Assembly: GCF_024323335.1 (NCBI RefSeq)
Contig: NC_066581.1
Location: forward strand, 300,639,536 to 300,703,535
Direction: 5' to 3'
Length of the DNA stretch: 64,000 nt
Origin: Lathyrus oleraceus
Lineage: Eukaryota > Streptophyta > Magnoliopsida > Fabales > Fabaceae
The number at the start of each line of letters is the position of its first letter. The stretch's first letter is position 1. The notes below the pieces were generated by a model. It searched no databases. It had not been told where the DNA came from and saw only the letters and a program-made list of their open reading frames with translations. Below are positions 26,095 through 37,596 of this stretch, piece by piece. The position numbers were made by a program, and so were the translations under genes.

Positions 26095-28027
26095 TGTTGG
26101 AATTTCGTCAAATTTTTTATCAAGAATTTCACTAAATATATGGAGATTTCTGAATCAATCTTGATGAATAAAAATTATTCTTTTTAATTGATTATTCCTC
26201 TTGTTTTTCACTCTTCACTTGAGTGAATCAACCAACCTTGGTTGCAAGATAATTCTGCTGCACAATGATTATTGAAGAAGAAAAAGAAAAAATGAATCGG
26301 GGATGAAAAAAATTAGGGTTTCAACAAAAAAGGGAAGAAGAAGAGTTGTGAATTATGCAGAGAAATTTCTCTGCTCTTTTATTTTGTAAACTGCAATGTT
26401 ATTCACTTCTTACAATGATAGGATACCTCCCTATTTATAGATTGAAATTACTTGCATACTAAACAATCTCCAACTAACCTAACTAACTCAACTAAAACAA
26501 ACAAACAAAGTTATGTCTAAATTTCTGTCGAGATACACTTCTCTTATATTTCGACAGTTATACCAATTCAACACACAAAGCATTTTGACAACTCTTTGCT
26601 TATGTAGAGCAACATGCCTCGACAAAAGGAATTTCATTCTCAACACACCACCTAATTTATTGTGTCTAAGTTATCTATATTCATCATAGATATTAATTTC
26701 TTGAACACCTTCGGTTTGACTCCTTTCGTCATGATGTCTGCAATCAGATTCTCAATTCTGTTGTGTTCCAAGTTCAGCTTCGCTTTTTCCACTTGCTCTC
26801 GAAGATAATAGAACCTCATTTCGATGTGCTTACTTCTTTCATGTGTTATCAGATTCTTCGTCAGATTGATAGCAGACATGTTGTCGATCTTCATGGTAAT
26901 TACTCTATGTTTTTCGATGTAATTTCTTCGACTAAATTGACCATCCACGTTGCTTGACATGCACACAAAGAAGCAACTATGTATTCTGCTTCACACAAAG
27001 ACTATGCCACTACTGGTTCTTTTCTTGAGTTTCATGCAACTGGTGCACCACCTAGCATAAACATATAACCAGTTGTGGATTTTCTATCCTCAGTATCACT
27101 ACACCACTAGTTTTCATTTTATTCATTCATCAGCTGCAGGAAATGAAATACCATAGTCGAGAGTTCCTTTTAGATACCTTAGTATCGTATCCTCTCTGTC
27201 GCTGCTAGACATGATACATTTGGCTTCTGCACAAATCTACTCATCATACCTACAATATATGATAGATAAGGCATTGTGTGACAAAGGTATCTTAATAATC
27301 CAGTAAGTCTTATGTACTATGTTAGGTCGACATCATCTTATTCAGAGTATTTCGAGAATTGCAGTCTTGGTTCAACAGGTGTTGAAATTTCATTGCAGTC
27401 TTCCATCTAAAATCTCTTGAGTATATTGCTTGCATATCTTCTTTGATGCATCATCAATCCTCTACTTCCTCTTTAGAATTTGATGTCAAGGAAGTATGAA
27501 ATGTAGCCCAAATCATACATTTTGGATTCCATGCTAAAATCACATTTTAATTCTTCGATCTCTTTCTTGCAACTATATGTTATTAACAAGTCATCGATAT
27601 AGAGACATAGTATAAGCAATTCATTATTTCTTCTTCTTACATATACTCCATGCTCATTTTTGAACTTCACAAATTCCTTCTCCCTTAGAAAGATATATAT
27701 CTTCTTATTCCAAGCTCTTGGAGCTTGCTTAAGTCCATACAGAGCTTTATGCATCCAATATACTTTGGTTTATTTACCTTGTTTCACAAACCCAGCTGGT
27801 TGTGCAACATAAACTTCTTCATTTAAGGGGCCATTCAAAATTCAAATTTCACATCCATCTGACACATATGCTAGTTGTTCATGTTTTCTAGACCAAGAAC
27901 CAACCTGATTATTTCGATCCTAGCAACATGTGCAAAAGCCTAGTCGATGTCGATTTATTCTTTCTGAAGAAATCCTTTCGCCACAAGTCTTGCCTTGTGT
28001 CGAGTTACTTCTCCTTTGGAATTTAAG
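26095..28027 (-). mobile_element. Truncated Tork-like copia: 3' LTR, RNase H and part of reverse transcriptase
   Basis: The 3' LTR spans 26095-26645 (minus: TGTTGAGAATG to TTCCAACA), followed by the same polypurine-side block CACCACCTAATTTATTGTG as the copia at 14106. Coding relics run RNase H (26966-26652), then reverse transcriptase to about 28020. YIDDLLIT (near 27590) keeps both Asp residues, but stops and frameshifts abound. Integrase, protease, gag and the 5' LTR are missing. At about 28027 the copia sequence switches abruptly to Ogre LTR sequence. Confidence 0.85.
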
Positions 28028-28678
28028 CCCAAAGTTAAAGGTACCAGATGAATCCCAAGGTCTCAAATCACAAACTCCCAAAGCAAGGGTCAAGGTCCTA
28101 GTTCTAAGTCCATAACTCCACAACAATGCCAATTATAGTAACCTCAAACCCATGAATTAAGAGAACCAATTTTTAGGGTTTTTTTTCTTTATTAATGTCT
28201 TTCAAAGAAAAAGAAGTCCAAATGGACAAAGGAAGAAAAAGAGCATAAACATAAACAAAGGTCCAAGTGGACAAATAGAAAATATGATATGAGATGCTAA
28301 AATAAAAAGTATAAAGTAAATAGAAAAAAATAAAGAGCATAAGAGAAATGAAATTAAAGTAAAGTCAATACAATGATATGTTAGTAAGTGGTGTTAGTAA
28401 TCAAAAATGGAAAGATAACTTCTCATTTTTAGGAGAACACTCAACTATTCCTCACCCACAAGTATGAACATATGGACCTCTATATCACCATGAGAAGGCC
28501 TCCAACTTGGATGAAATCAACATGTATGCCACTAACTCTCTTAGGTGGAAAGGAAACAATATTTTTCATTAGTTCTCTTAGGTGGAAAGGAAACAATATT
28601 TTTCACACAATATCATGGGGAGTAGGAGACTTACAATCTCACTTATGAAAATGACTTACTTTCGAGATAAATTTAGCG
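28028..28678 (-). mobile_element. Remnant of the Ogre 3' LTR (internal part only)
   Basis: It matches 38663-39286 of the other Ogre LTR with small differences. Both edges are breakpoints. On the right it joins integrase sequence at about 28680 instead of a polypurine tract; on the left it joins the copia fragment. A 37-bp unit with TCTCTTAGGTGGAAAGG is duplicated at 28537-28603 here but single in the other LTR. Confidence 0.8.
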
Positions 28679-29476
28679 CTATGTTAAGCAAACATAAACT
28701 TCTTCGTTACGAAGCTCTTTCATCATCTTATTATTCATGTTCGACCCATTATCAGTGATGATCTTACTTGGAACACCATATCGACAAATAATCTGATTCT
28801 TGATAAATCTGACCATAACCTTCTTGGTCACATTAGCATAAGATGCCGCTTCAACCCATTTGGTGAAGTAATCAATAGCCACCAGAATGAAAAGATGTTC
28901 GTTTAAAGCCTTGGTTTCAATCATCCCAATCTTTTTGATTCCCCATATAGAGAAAGGTCATGGGGATGAATTAATATTGAGAAGAGTCAGAGGCACATGA
29001 ATCTTATCAGCATAAGTCTGACATTTATGGCACTTCTTCACATATTTACAACAATTAAATTCCATTGTCATCCAATAGTAACCTGCCTTTAACATCATTT
29101 TAGCCATTGCATGTCCATTGGCATGAGTACCAAAGGATCCTTCATGAACTTCTTACATTAACATGTCTGCTTCATGTCTATCCACGCATATGAGAAAAAA
29201 CATGTCAAAGTTTCTCTTGTACAACACATCTTAATTCAGAAAGAAATTGCCAGCCAGTCTTCTGAAAGTCTTCTTATCTTTTATGGATGCTCCAAGCGGG
29301 TATTCATGACTTTGAAGGAAACACTTGATATCATGATACCAAGGCTTATCATTTGTGACTTCTTCTGCTGCAAACACATGAGCAGTCCTATCAAGGTGCA
29401 TAATTCTGATATAAGGCATGTCATTACAATAATTTACTTTATACATATAAGACAAAGTAGCCAAAGCATCCGCCAT
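28679..29476 (-). pseudogene. Ogre integrase fragment
   Basis: The reading passes MADALATLS (end of the second RNase H), KPWYHDIK, the zinc region (THANGHAMAKM, CHKCQTYADK) and the catalytic core with AIDYFTKWVEAAS and ITDNGSNMNNK. The first catalytic region is damaged (IWGIKKIG where WGIDxIG is expected). It stops at KELRNEE, where a deletion fuses it to mid-LTR sequence, so the last catalytic Glu and the C-terminus are gone. Confidence 0.85.
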
Positions 29477-29506
29477 CTGATTCTTTTCACGAGGTATATT
29501 ATGAAA

Positions 29507-31257
29507 CTAAACTTTCTTGAAGAAATTCAATAACCTCTTTGCATAATTTTTGTAAGGAACCAAGCCAGGATGACGAGTCTCTGGTTCTCCTTTAATCTGA
29601 TTAACCACCAAGGCTAAATCTCCATATACATCAAGAATATTAATTCTTAAATCAATGACCTCTTCAAGACCCATGATACAAGATTCATATTCTTCCATGT
29701 TGTTCGTACAATCAAACATCAATATTGTAGTGAAAGGGATATGAGAACCTTGATGAGTAATGATGATCGCCCCAATTCCATTACCATAAGCATTAACAGC
29801 TCCATCAAACACTAAACCCAACAGGGGTCCAGGCTCTGGTCCTGCTTCAGGCAATGGTTCATCACAATCTTTAGCTTTTAAGTACATAACATCTTCATCA
29901 TGGAAGTCAAACCTGATGGATTGATAATCATCAATTAGCTGATGAGCCAAATGATTTTCAAGAATACTTCCTTTAATCGCCTTAGTAGTACGGTACTCAA
30001 TATCATATTCAGATAATAGCATCTGACAACAAGCAATCCTCCTAGTCAAAATAGGATTTTCAAAAATATACTTGATTGGATCCATTTTGGATATCAACCA
30101 AGTGGTATGATTAATCATATACTGGTGTAAACGTTTGGCAGCCCAGGCTAAAGCACAACAAGTCTTCTCAAGCATGGAGTGCCGAGACTCACAGTCTGTA
30201 AACTTCTTGCTCAGATAGTAGATGGCATGCTCCTTTCTACCAGTTTCGTCTTGTTGTCCAAGTACACAACCCATGGACTCTTCTAACACGGTTAAATACA
30301 TGATCAATGGTCTTCCTTCCACTAGAGGAGACAAGATAGGAGGTTTGAGCAGATAATCCTTGATGTTGTCAAAAGCTTTATGATAGTCTTTTATCCAAGC
30401 ATAGCCTTGATCTTTACAGAGAAGCTTGAAGATTGGCTCATATGTGGCAGTCATGTGAGATATAAACCTGGAGATGTAATTCAGACGCCCGAGGAGTCCT
30501 TTGACTTTCTTTTCTGCCTTTGGTGTAGGCATCTCTTGAATAGCTCTGACTTTATCAGGATCTACCTCAATACCCTTCTGGCTAACAATGAAGCCTAGCA
30601 ACTTTCTTGACCGGACACCAAAAGTACACTTATTAGGATTCAAGCGGGGTTTAAACTTTCTCAAACGCTGAAACAACTTCAACAAATACTCAACATGATC
30701 TCCTTCAGTCTTCTACTTAGCAATCATATCATCGACACAGACCTCTATCTCTTTGTGCACCATGTCATGGAAAAGAATAGTCATGGCTCTCTGGTACATT
30801 GCACCAGCATTCTTTAAACCAAAAGGCATCACTCTATAGTAGAATATTCCCTAGGGTGTAATAAATGTTGTATTTTCCATGTCATCGGGTGCCATCTTGA
30901 TCTGATTATAACCAGTGAAACCATCCATAAAGGTGAAAACATTGAACTTAGTTGTATTATCTACCAACATGTCAATGTGTGGGAAAGGAAAATCATTCTT
31001 TGGGATAGGTTTGTTCAAATCTGTATAATCAACACACATCTGAACTTTGCCATCCTTCTTTGGAACAAGCACAATGTTGGCCACCCATTGAGGATACTCA
31101 GAAGTAACAATGAAACTAGAATCAATGTGCTTCTAAACCTCCTTTTTGATCTTAGCAGCCACATCAGGAGAGTTTTTCTCAACTTCTGTTTAACTGGCGA
31201 ACATTCTGGCTTCAATGGTAATCTATTCTTCACAATATCAGTATGAAGACCTGGCAT
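29507..31257 (-). pseudogene. Ogre reverse transcriptase, RNase H and archaic RNase H
   Basis: Reverse transcriptase from about 31250: NIVLVPKKDGKVQMCVDY, FMDGFTGYNQIKMAPDD, MPFGLKNAGA, and CVDDMIAK near 30725 (Cys for the usual Tyr before VDD). RNase H: LIMYLTVLEESMGCVLGQ through YYLSKKFTDCESR. A second RNase H follows (GLVFDGAVNAYGNG, CTNNMEEYESCIMG), the extra domain that marks the Tat clade. Stops separate segments at about 30715, 30850 and 31135. The longest open part is 392 codons (30685-29507). Confidence 0.9.
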
Positions 31258-31259
31258 AT

Positions 31260-32400
31260 CTTAATAAGACAAGGCAAACACATCCATATATTCTCTAAGA
31301 AGATCTACCATCCTCTTATTAGCATCTGGACAAAGTAGTACCCCAATATTGACTTCTCTCCTGTTCTTTTCAGAACCCAAATTAATCACTTCCAATGGCT
31401 CTTTATGAGGTTGGATGGTCTTTTCCTCATGCTCAAGCAAACGGGAATTCTCATCAGGTATCTCTTAAACATCCTCTTCTTCCGTTTCAAACACAGGGAA
31501 TTCAAAGTTGAGAGAGGGGATAAAGTCATTGTTTTCAATGGGTTTAACAATTAATCTGCACAATGATTTTATGCTTGATTTTAGAATATGAACAAATAAC
31601 CGCACAAGTATGACGCAAATATAAAAAGTCATTATTATCTTGGTTTTTTTGTTTCTATTTTTCAGAAAAAACAAAAAGAGAAAACATAATATGGATAAAC
31701 AAAATAAAATTTTGTTAATGATGATAAAACTTGAAACAAAGCCCACATACATTCGCTTTCACCTTGGGCATAGTGAAAGGATTTTTTAAAATAACAAAAT
31801 CATATTACTTTGACAAGTGAACAATATAGGGAACTTCAACAACATTCCAATTATGGCACATCAATCCGTTCATCACAAAGTTTGGCGCTTCTTGTTCTTG
31901 ATCATCTTCAAGGATTGCAGCATCATATTGTTCTTCGGAATGGATGAAGGCAGCACTGTGAAAAACTTCTTGAACCAGACGAGAAGCCTAAACCAGATGA
32001 GAAGCCTAAACCAGCTCTGTTTTAGTTTTTAGCAAGTTCAACAACTTGACCCCATCTAATAGATTGACCATTCTCCACAACTTGTTGGGCATCTTTCAAA
32101 GAAGTCATGAATGACCCATTCTTCTTAACAACATTATCAACGACATAAAGAGCTTGGAACAAAGTTCCAACAACTTCGTCAGCATCAATGTACGAGAATG
32201 AAGAGAGACAACTTACCAACATGGCCTATTCTCCATCCACAATCACTAACTTTTCATTTTTCACAAATTTTAACTTCTAATGGAGGGTTGACGTCACTGC
32301 CCCAACTTCGTGAATTCATGGACGACCTAGGAGACAACTATAGGTGGATGAATGTCCATCACTTAAAATGTAATATGAAATGAGCACGGACATATCTTCA
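31260..32400 (-). other. Ogre protease-to-polymerase linker, possibly with the element's intron
   Basis: Coding wording persists at 32222-32022 (SLKDAQQVVENGQSIRWGQV), parallel to the same linker in the young Tat element. Between about 31800 and 31640 the minus strand is T-rich and ends CTGAAAAATAG. Ogre elements are known to splice an intron between protease and reverse transcriptase, so this is a candidate, but the donor was not identified. Confidence 0.4.
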
Positions 32401-33735
32401 ACGGGAGATCAACTTCTCTAATCACAGTTTTCCTCGAGCCATCAAAGGCTTTCAAAACAACCCCACTAAACCTCATCGGAGCATCTCTATAAGGGAGCTT
32501 GGACATAGTAGACTTTGGCATAAAATTCAGAGAAGAGCTAGTGTCAACCAGACATTGGACATAGCATCTTCTTGGAAATTCATGGAAATATGAAAAGCCA
32601 AATTGTGGTTCCTCCCTTGTTCAGGAAATTCTTTAACACTAAATCTCAGGTTGTTACACGCAGTAATGTTGGCCATAGTGCAATTGAACTGGCCAATTGT
32701 TACATCATGATCTACATAGGCTTGCTCTAAGACCTTTTGCAAAGCCTCTTTTTGAGCTTCTGAGTTCATCAACAAAGATAAGACATATATTTTGGACGGG
32801 GTATGCAATAGATGATCAACCACATTATATTTGCTTCTCTTAATCAGCTTCAGTACTTCATCATGATCAGATTTCTGGTTTACACCGCTGGACTGGCTAG
32901 ACTGCACAACAAGAGTTTCCACCTGAGCTTGCTTACCCATCGAAGTATCTTCAATTCTTTTAGGGGGCACAAAAGCAAATATTCAACCACTTCGGGTTAC
33001 ACCGCTTACATCAACAATATTCTCAACAGAAGAAAGGGAAAGGATGAGAATTTCCTTTCCATATTCAAACATTATAGCATTGTATTTGTAAGGAACAACA
33101 TTATTAAATTTATAGGGTGTAGGACTTGTCATATGAATAACCAAAGGAGAAACGATAGACTTTTGACTATTGTAGATAATCACAACTGGTTCGGGGATAT
33201 TGAAATGAGGAACTATGACATTCACACCATGCTCATCTTCATCCCTATCTTTGGTAATCTGAATAATATTTTCATCCAGCATCTCTTGGAAATCTCTCTT
33301 TACCACAACACACCCTTGAGGGTTTCTTGAACAGATACAACAAGAAACATGATCGTGCTCATAATAACTTAACTCGCACAAAGTTGCATGCACCTCGACC
33401 AAGGATCTTCTAATCAGATTGACATCAAAGGCACGGTACTTTCCAGGACACCCCTCAACCATATTCACAGTTGCACCACCATGTTTAGGCAACAAATTGG
33501 CTAGCACATTAGGACTAGAGTCTTCAAAAGACAAAATACCACTTTGCACTAGCCTTTTCACCTCAACTTTCAAAGCAAGCCAGTTTTCAATGTCATGACC
33601 GAATGCACCTTGATGGAATGCACAATGATGATCAAATTTATACCACCATGGAAGTTCCTTTAGAATAGTTGGTGGAGTCCTAGTCCGTACCAAATTCTTT
33701 TGTATCAAAGCAGGATATAATTTCGTATAGGACAT
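32400..33735 (-). pseudogene. Ogre gag C-terminus and protease
   Basis: The zinc-binding motif is CAFHQGAFGHDIENW (near 33620). A spacer follows with VENIVDVSGVTRSG, then the VVDHLLHTPSKIYVLSLL region common to Tat gag-pro. The protease remnant SLNFMPKS lies near 32510 with the Asp-containing triplet altered. Stops at 32980 and around 32525 break it. Confidence 0.75.
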
Positions 33736-33756
33736 CGGAATTAGATCAAAATGTGT

Positions 33757-35145
33757 TTATCTTTGGACACGGTTCTGCTGATAATTTTGTTGATGGATAC
33801 GTTGTTGAAAATATGGTTGATAATTTGGTGTTGCTTGAGCAACTGGAGCAGGATTAATAATCAAGATAACTGATGCCACATGCTGATGACGTTGATTGCT
33901 TCTCGGAGATATCCTACGTTTCTCTTGCGGAATAGCATTAATATCATGTTTCTTCTTTTTGGACAAACCATTCCCATATTTTATGGAATTTTCAGATGAA
34001 CCACTCTCTTTCAATCGTCCCTCACAGATTCCCTTTTCTAGTCTCATCCTCATGTTGACCATCTCGGTAAAATCACTGGGAGCACTTGCGACCATTCGTT
34101 CATAATAAAGTGGACTCAAAGTCTTCAAGAAAATCTTTGTCATCTCTTTATTTTCTAATAGAGGACTGACTTGTATGGCAATCTCGCGCCATCTTTGCGC
34201 ATACTCTTTGAAAGTTTACTTATCCTTTTGGGACATAGCACATAGTTGATCTCGGTCCGGCACCATGTCGATGTTATACTTGTATTGATAATCAAAAGCT
34301 TATCATAGATCATTGAAAGTACGGATCTAGGTGCTATCAAGTCCCATGTACCACTTCAAAGCAACACTAACCAAAATATCTTGAAAGTAATGAATCAACA
34401 ATTGATGGTTATCAATTTGAGCTAGCATCTTGCGAGCATACATCACCAAATGACTCAAAGGGAAAGAGTTGCCCTTTTATTTCTCAAAAATTGGAACTTT
34501 GAACTTATGAGGGATCTTTACATTAGGAACTAAGGAAAGATCATGAGCGTTCTTTCCAAACAATTCTTTTCTCGTCAGAGCTTGAATTTCTTTTTGCATT
34601 GCTTGAAACTGATATTGAAATTCATCCATCCCTTCATAGACACCAACATTTTCACTCTGATCAGCATGGAAAATAAATTCTTCCATATAAGGAGTAGCAT
34701 GGACCATGGGAGATGGTACAGACATAACGGGTTGAGCAGCGGGAACTTCAACAACTGGTTGATATCCTTCAGGCACAAAGTTAGGAGGCATACCCCAAGG
34801 GAAACCAGAAGGCATTTGGTGTTGTGGGGCACTGACCGGAGCCATAGAAATGGGCACAAAAGTGTTTTTAGAAATCATAGTCCTCTGAATCGGAGTCTCA
34901 GGAGGAATAGGAGGATGAGGTTGATTCTGAGAAGCTACCAGAGATTCCATCATAGCAGAGAGCCTTTCCAAACTATCCCTCAAAGTAGTCACTTCCTCGC
35001 GGAGTTCATGATTCTCTTGCTCTAAACAATCTATCTTCTTCTGTTGATTAGCACAAGTGTTGTGCTTGTGAGACAACTTGTCTGAATGAAGACCAAGAAA
35101 AGGAAGCAATGAGACACCTGACAAACTTACACAAAGAAATACCAA
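33757..35145 (-). pseudogene. Ogre gag
   Basis: The N-terminal part has a predicted coiled coil (KKIDCLEQENHELREEVTTL near 35035) and a proline-rich stretch (HPPIPPETPI). The capsid-like core (FKEYAQRWREIAIQVSPLL near 34190; EMTKIFLKTLSPLYYE near 34140) is recognisable as Retrotrans_gag. Several stops fall between 34476 and 34150. Confidence 0.8.
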
Positions 35146-35343
35146 GATGCAGTATGATGCTTGATATGCAAATGCAAATGTAAAGTTTTCAAGGAACTTT
35201 AAGATATAAAGAAAACTAAAAACATCAAAAAGGAAATAACATATTTTGAAATACTAAAAATCTCATTTTATTAATAATGGGAAGGATTACAATCTGAAAT
35301 ACAATCTCAACAATCCTAAAACGTAAGAGGAAAGAAGTTAGGT

Positions 35344-36850
35344 TTATGGAATCATAATCGATGATGACCCAACTCCAAGATGATACTTCTTGCGAAGTCT
35401 TTTGATCTCTCTTTCATAGTTTCTCTTCATGGCATCCTTCTCCACCATGAGCTGATCTACAATGCCTTTCCACACACCGGAAGTAGGAAGATGAGTAGAT
35501 GATGAAATGTTAGAGGAAAATAAATCCTCTTGGTTCCTTGACCTCTTGATAGCACGTTGCTCAAGAAACTCTATCATGTCATCCTTTTCCTATAACTGCT
35601 TCTGCAATTCTATCTTCTCGAGGTTTGAAGCATGAAACTTGTCTTCCTAAGCATGCTTCTCTTACTTCATCCTATCTAAAGTTTCTTTCAACTCCTTTAT
35701 GCCTTTGACATGAATACTGGGTGATTTGACCACTACTAAAGACATAGGTCTCTCATAAGTGTAAGGCATTTGAATTATTTTGATCTCCTCTTCACCTAAC
35801 TAGTGTAAGGCTCCAAAGCTACACAATTCTTCAATCCAAGCTCACTTTTTCCTTTCCTATGAATATTGTGCCAAGCATGCACCATCCTAGCCTTCAATCC
35901 TTGAGTGTCTTTCCCTTATTGGAAAAATAAACATTCGAACAGAATGTGATTAGGTTTATCCTTCATAGCAAACCCAAGTTGATGTCTTGCCAAAGCCGAA
36001 TTATCGTTGATTCGTCCTTGTGTACCAAGAAGAGGCACATTAGAGAACTCCCCACAATTATCATTAATCTCGACATTGTTGTAAACAGAACAATACCAGG
36101 TGATGTCATCATTAGTCAGATACATAAGTCTTTGAAACCACCTTAAACAACCCTTGTTTTCTTTGAAGACGGGAAACTGCAGCAAGTGCGAAATAAACCA
36201 TTTGTGCAGCAAAGATGCACAACAAACAATAGCTCCATTTCCCTTAGAGTTCCTATGATGAATGGAGAAATAAGTGTCACCAAGCAAAGTTGGAATAGGA
36301 TTCCCAACCAAAAAGATCCTAATAGCATTAACATCAACAAAATTGTCAATGTTGGGAAACAAGACCAGACCATAAATGAGTAAGGCAAGAATAGCTTCAA
36401 AGGCCACTATGTTATCAACATTAGCAAAAGAAGAGGCTTTCTCAATCCGAAAATTTGAAGTCAACCCTATGATACCTCCTTTGATAGTGAGATTAGTATC
36501 TATGTCGGATTTCTTCAGGTGAATAGCTCCAGCAATAACTTAAGACTCCAAAATCCCTTCCAAACCACAAAAAGGAACCCTATCAGAAACTGTTATACCC
36601 AAATAATAAACATACCTCTCCATGGTAGGCAATAATTGATAATTAGAGAAAGTGAAGCATCGGTAGACGGGATCGTAGAACTGAACCATAGTATAAAGAA
36701 GGCCATCTTCAACATCAGTAGATAGAACTAACAAAAGTTTTCCAAAATGGTCTCTGAAATCCTTAGGACCATCCATAAATGATGCTAGCATTCTCAATTC
36801 CTTAAGATCAGGACATCTGAAACTGTATTTCCGAGTATTCCTTATTCCAA
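35344..36850 (-). pseudogene. Ogre ORF1 relic
   Basis: Readings include ASFMDGPKDFRDHFGKLLLV, VQFYDPVYRCFTFSNYQLLP and LGITVSDRVPF near 36800-36560, then LLGDTYFSIHHRN near 36290, and a Lys/Arg-rich tail (KRNYEREIKRLRKKYHLG) near 35400. This is the extra protein upstream of gag in Ogre elements, also met as a plant domain of unknown function. Its role in the element is unknown. Multiple stops. Confidence 0.75.
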
Positions 36851-37572
36851 TTTCATGGTCAAAATATTTGCGATGTTTGCAAAGAAAATCTCTAAGTTCA
36901 TTGAAAACTGTGAAAAATGCTCATGAATACAATGAGTGCATGATGCAACAACCAAAAACAAGATCACACAAAGCATACAAGCAAGGCACAAAGATTTGGA
37001 GTCACGAGCATAGAGCCTAGGGTAAGAACCACCCCACAAGTTATGTACCAAGGGTATAATTACATGTAGAACAAGGTTCTAAAAAAGTTCCCAAAGTCAT
37101 AATTCAATCTTTTGGACATTACCGGCTTAAACGACGACTCGCCAACCAATAATATTCTAAAGAAAAACTTGTCCGAGTGTAGTATCACGTAACAACTAAT
37201 TCAAGTCTACACGTGAATAGCCACCGCACTATGTCCTAAAAAGCAAAGATGGTTAAGGGTTATAAGGTCCTCAGCTTCTCAAACTCCCAGGTCAAAAAAA
37301 GTAATGCCAGTTACGACTACTCGTAAGACATCAGTAATCCCAAAGGGCCTCCACTGAGTGGGGGATCTCAAGTTAGCTTATTAAGGATTAATTCCACGTA
37401 AGACAAACAAGACTATACCATCCTCCTATCATAAGAGCACTCAAGTTTGGGTATAGGACTTATCTCACCATACAGAGATCACAAAGTAACCAGACAGAAT
37501 AAACAATAACAAACAACAACAAAGATAGTATATAGATAAACAAAGATATGCTAAACCCACTAAGGACTACTA

Positions 37573-37588
37573 CCCAGCAGAGTCGCCA
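37573..37588 (-). promoter_or_regulatory. Ogre primer binding site
   Basis: The minus strand reads TGGCGACTCTGCTGGG, the same site as in the young Tat element. It lies 8 nt inside the LTR end placed at 37597 and fits the tRNA-Arg-type primer reported for Ogre elements. Confidence 0.8.
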
Positions 37589-37596
37589 CTTTTCTA

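Larger units (their letters stand above)
28679..37588 (-). mobile_element. Internal region of an old Ogre (Ty3, Tat clade) element
   Basis: On the minus strand the order is primer site (37573-37588), ORF1, gag, protease, reverse transcriptase, RNase H, second (archaic) RNase H, integrase. The upstream ORF1 and the tRNA-Arg-type primer site are hallmarks of Ogre. All coding parts carry stops. With both LTR parts and the nested element removed, the remaining copy would be about 14 kb, shorter than intact Ogres because of the 3' deletion. Confidence 0.85.
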
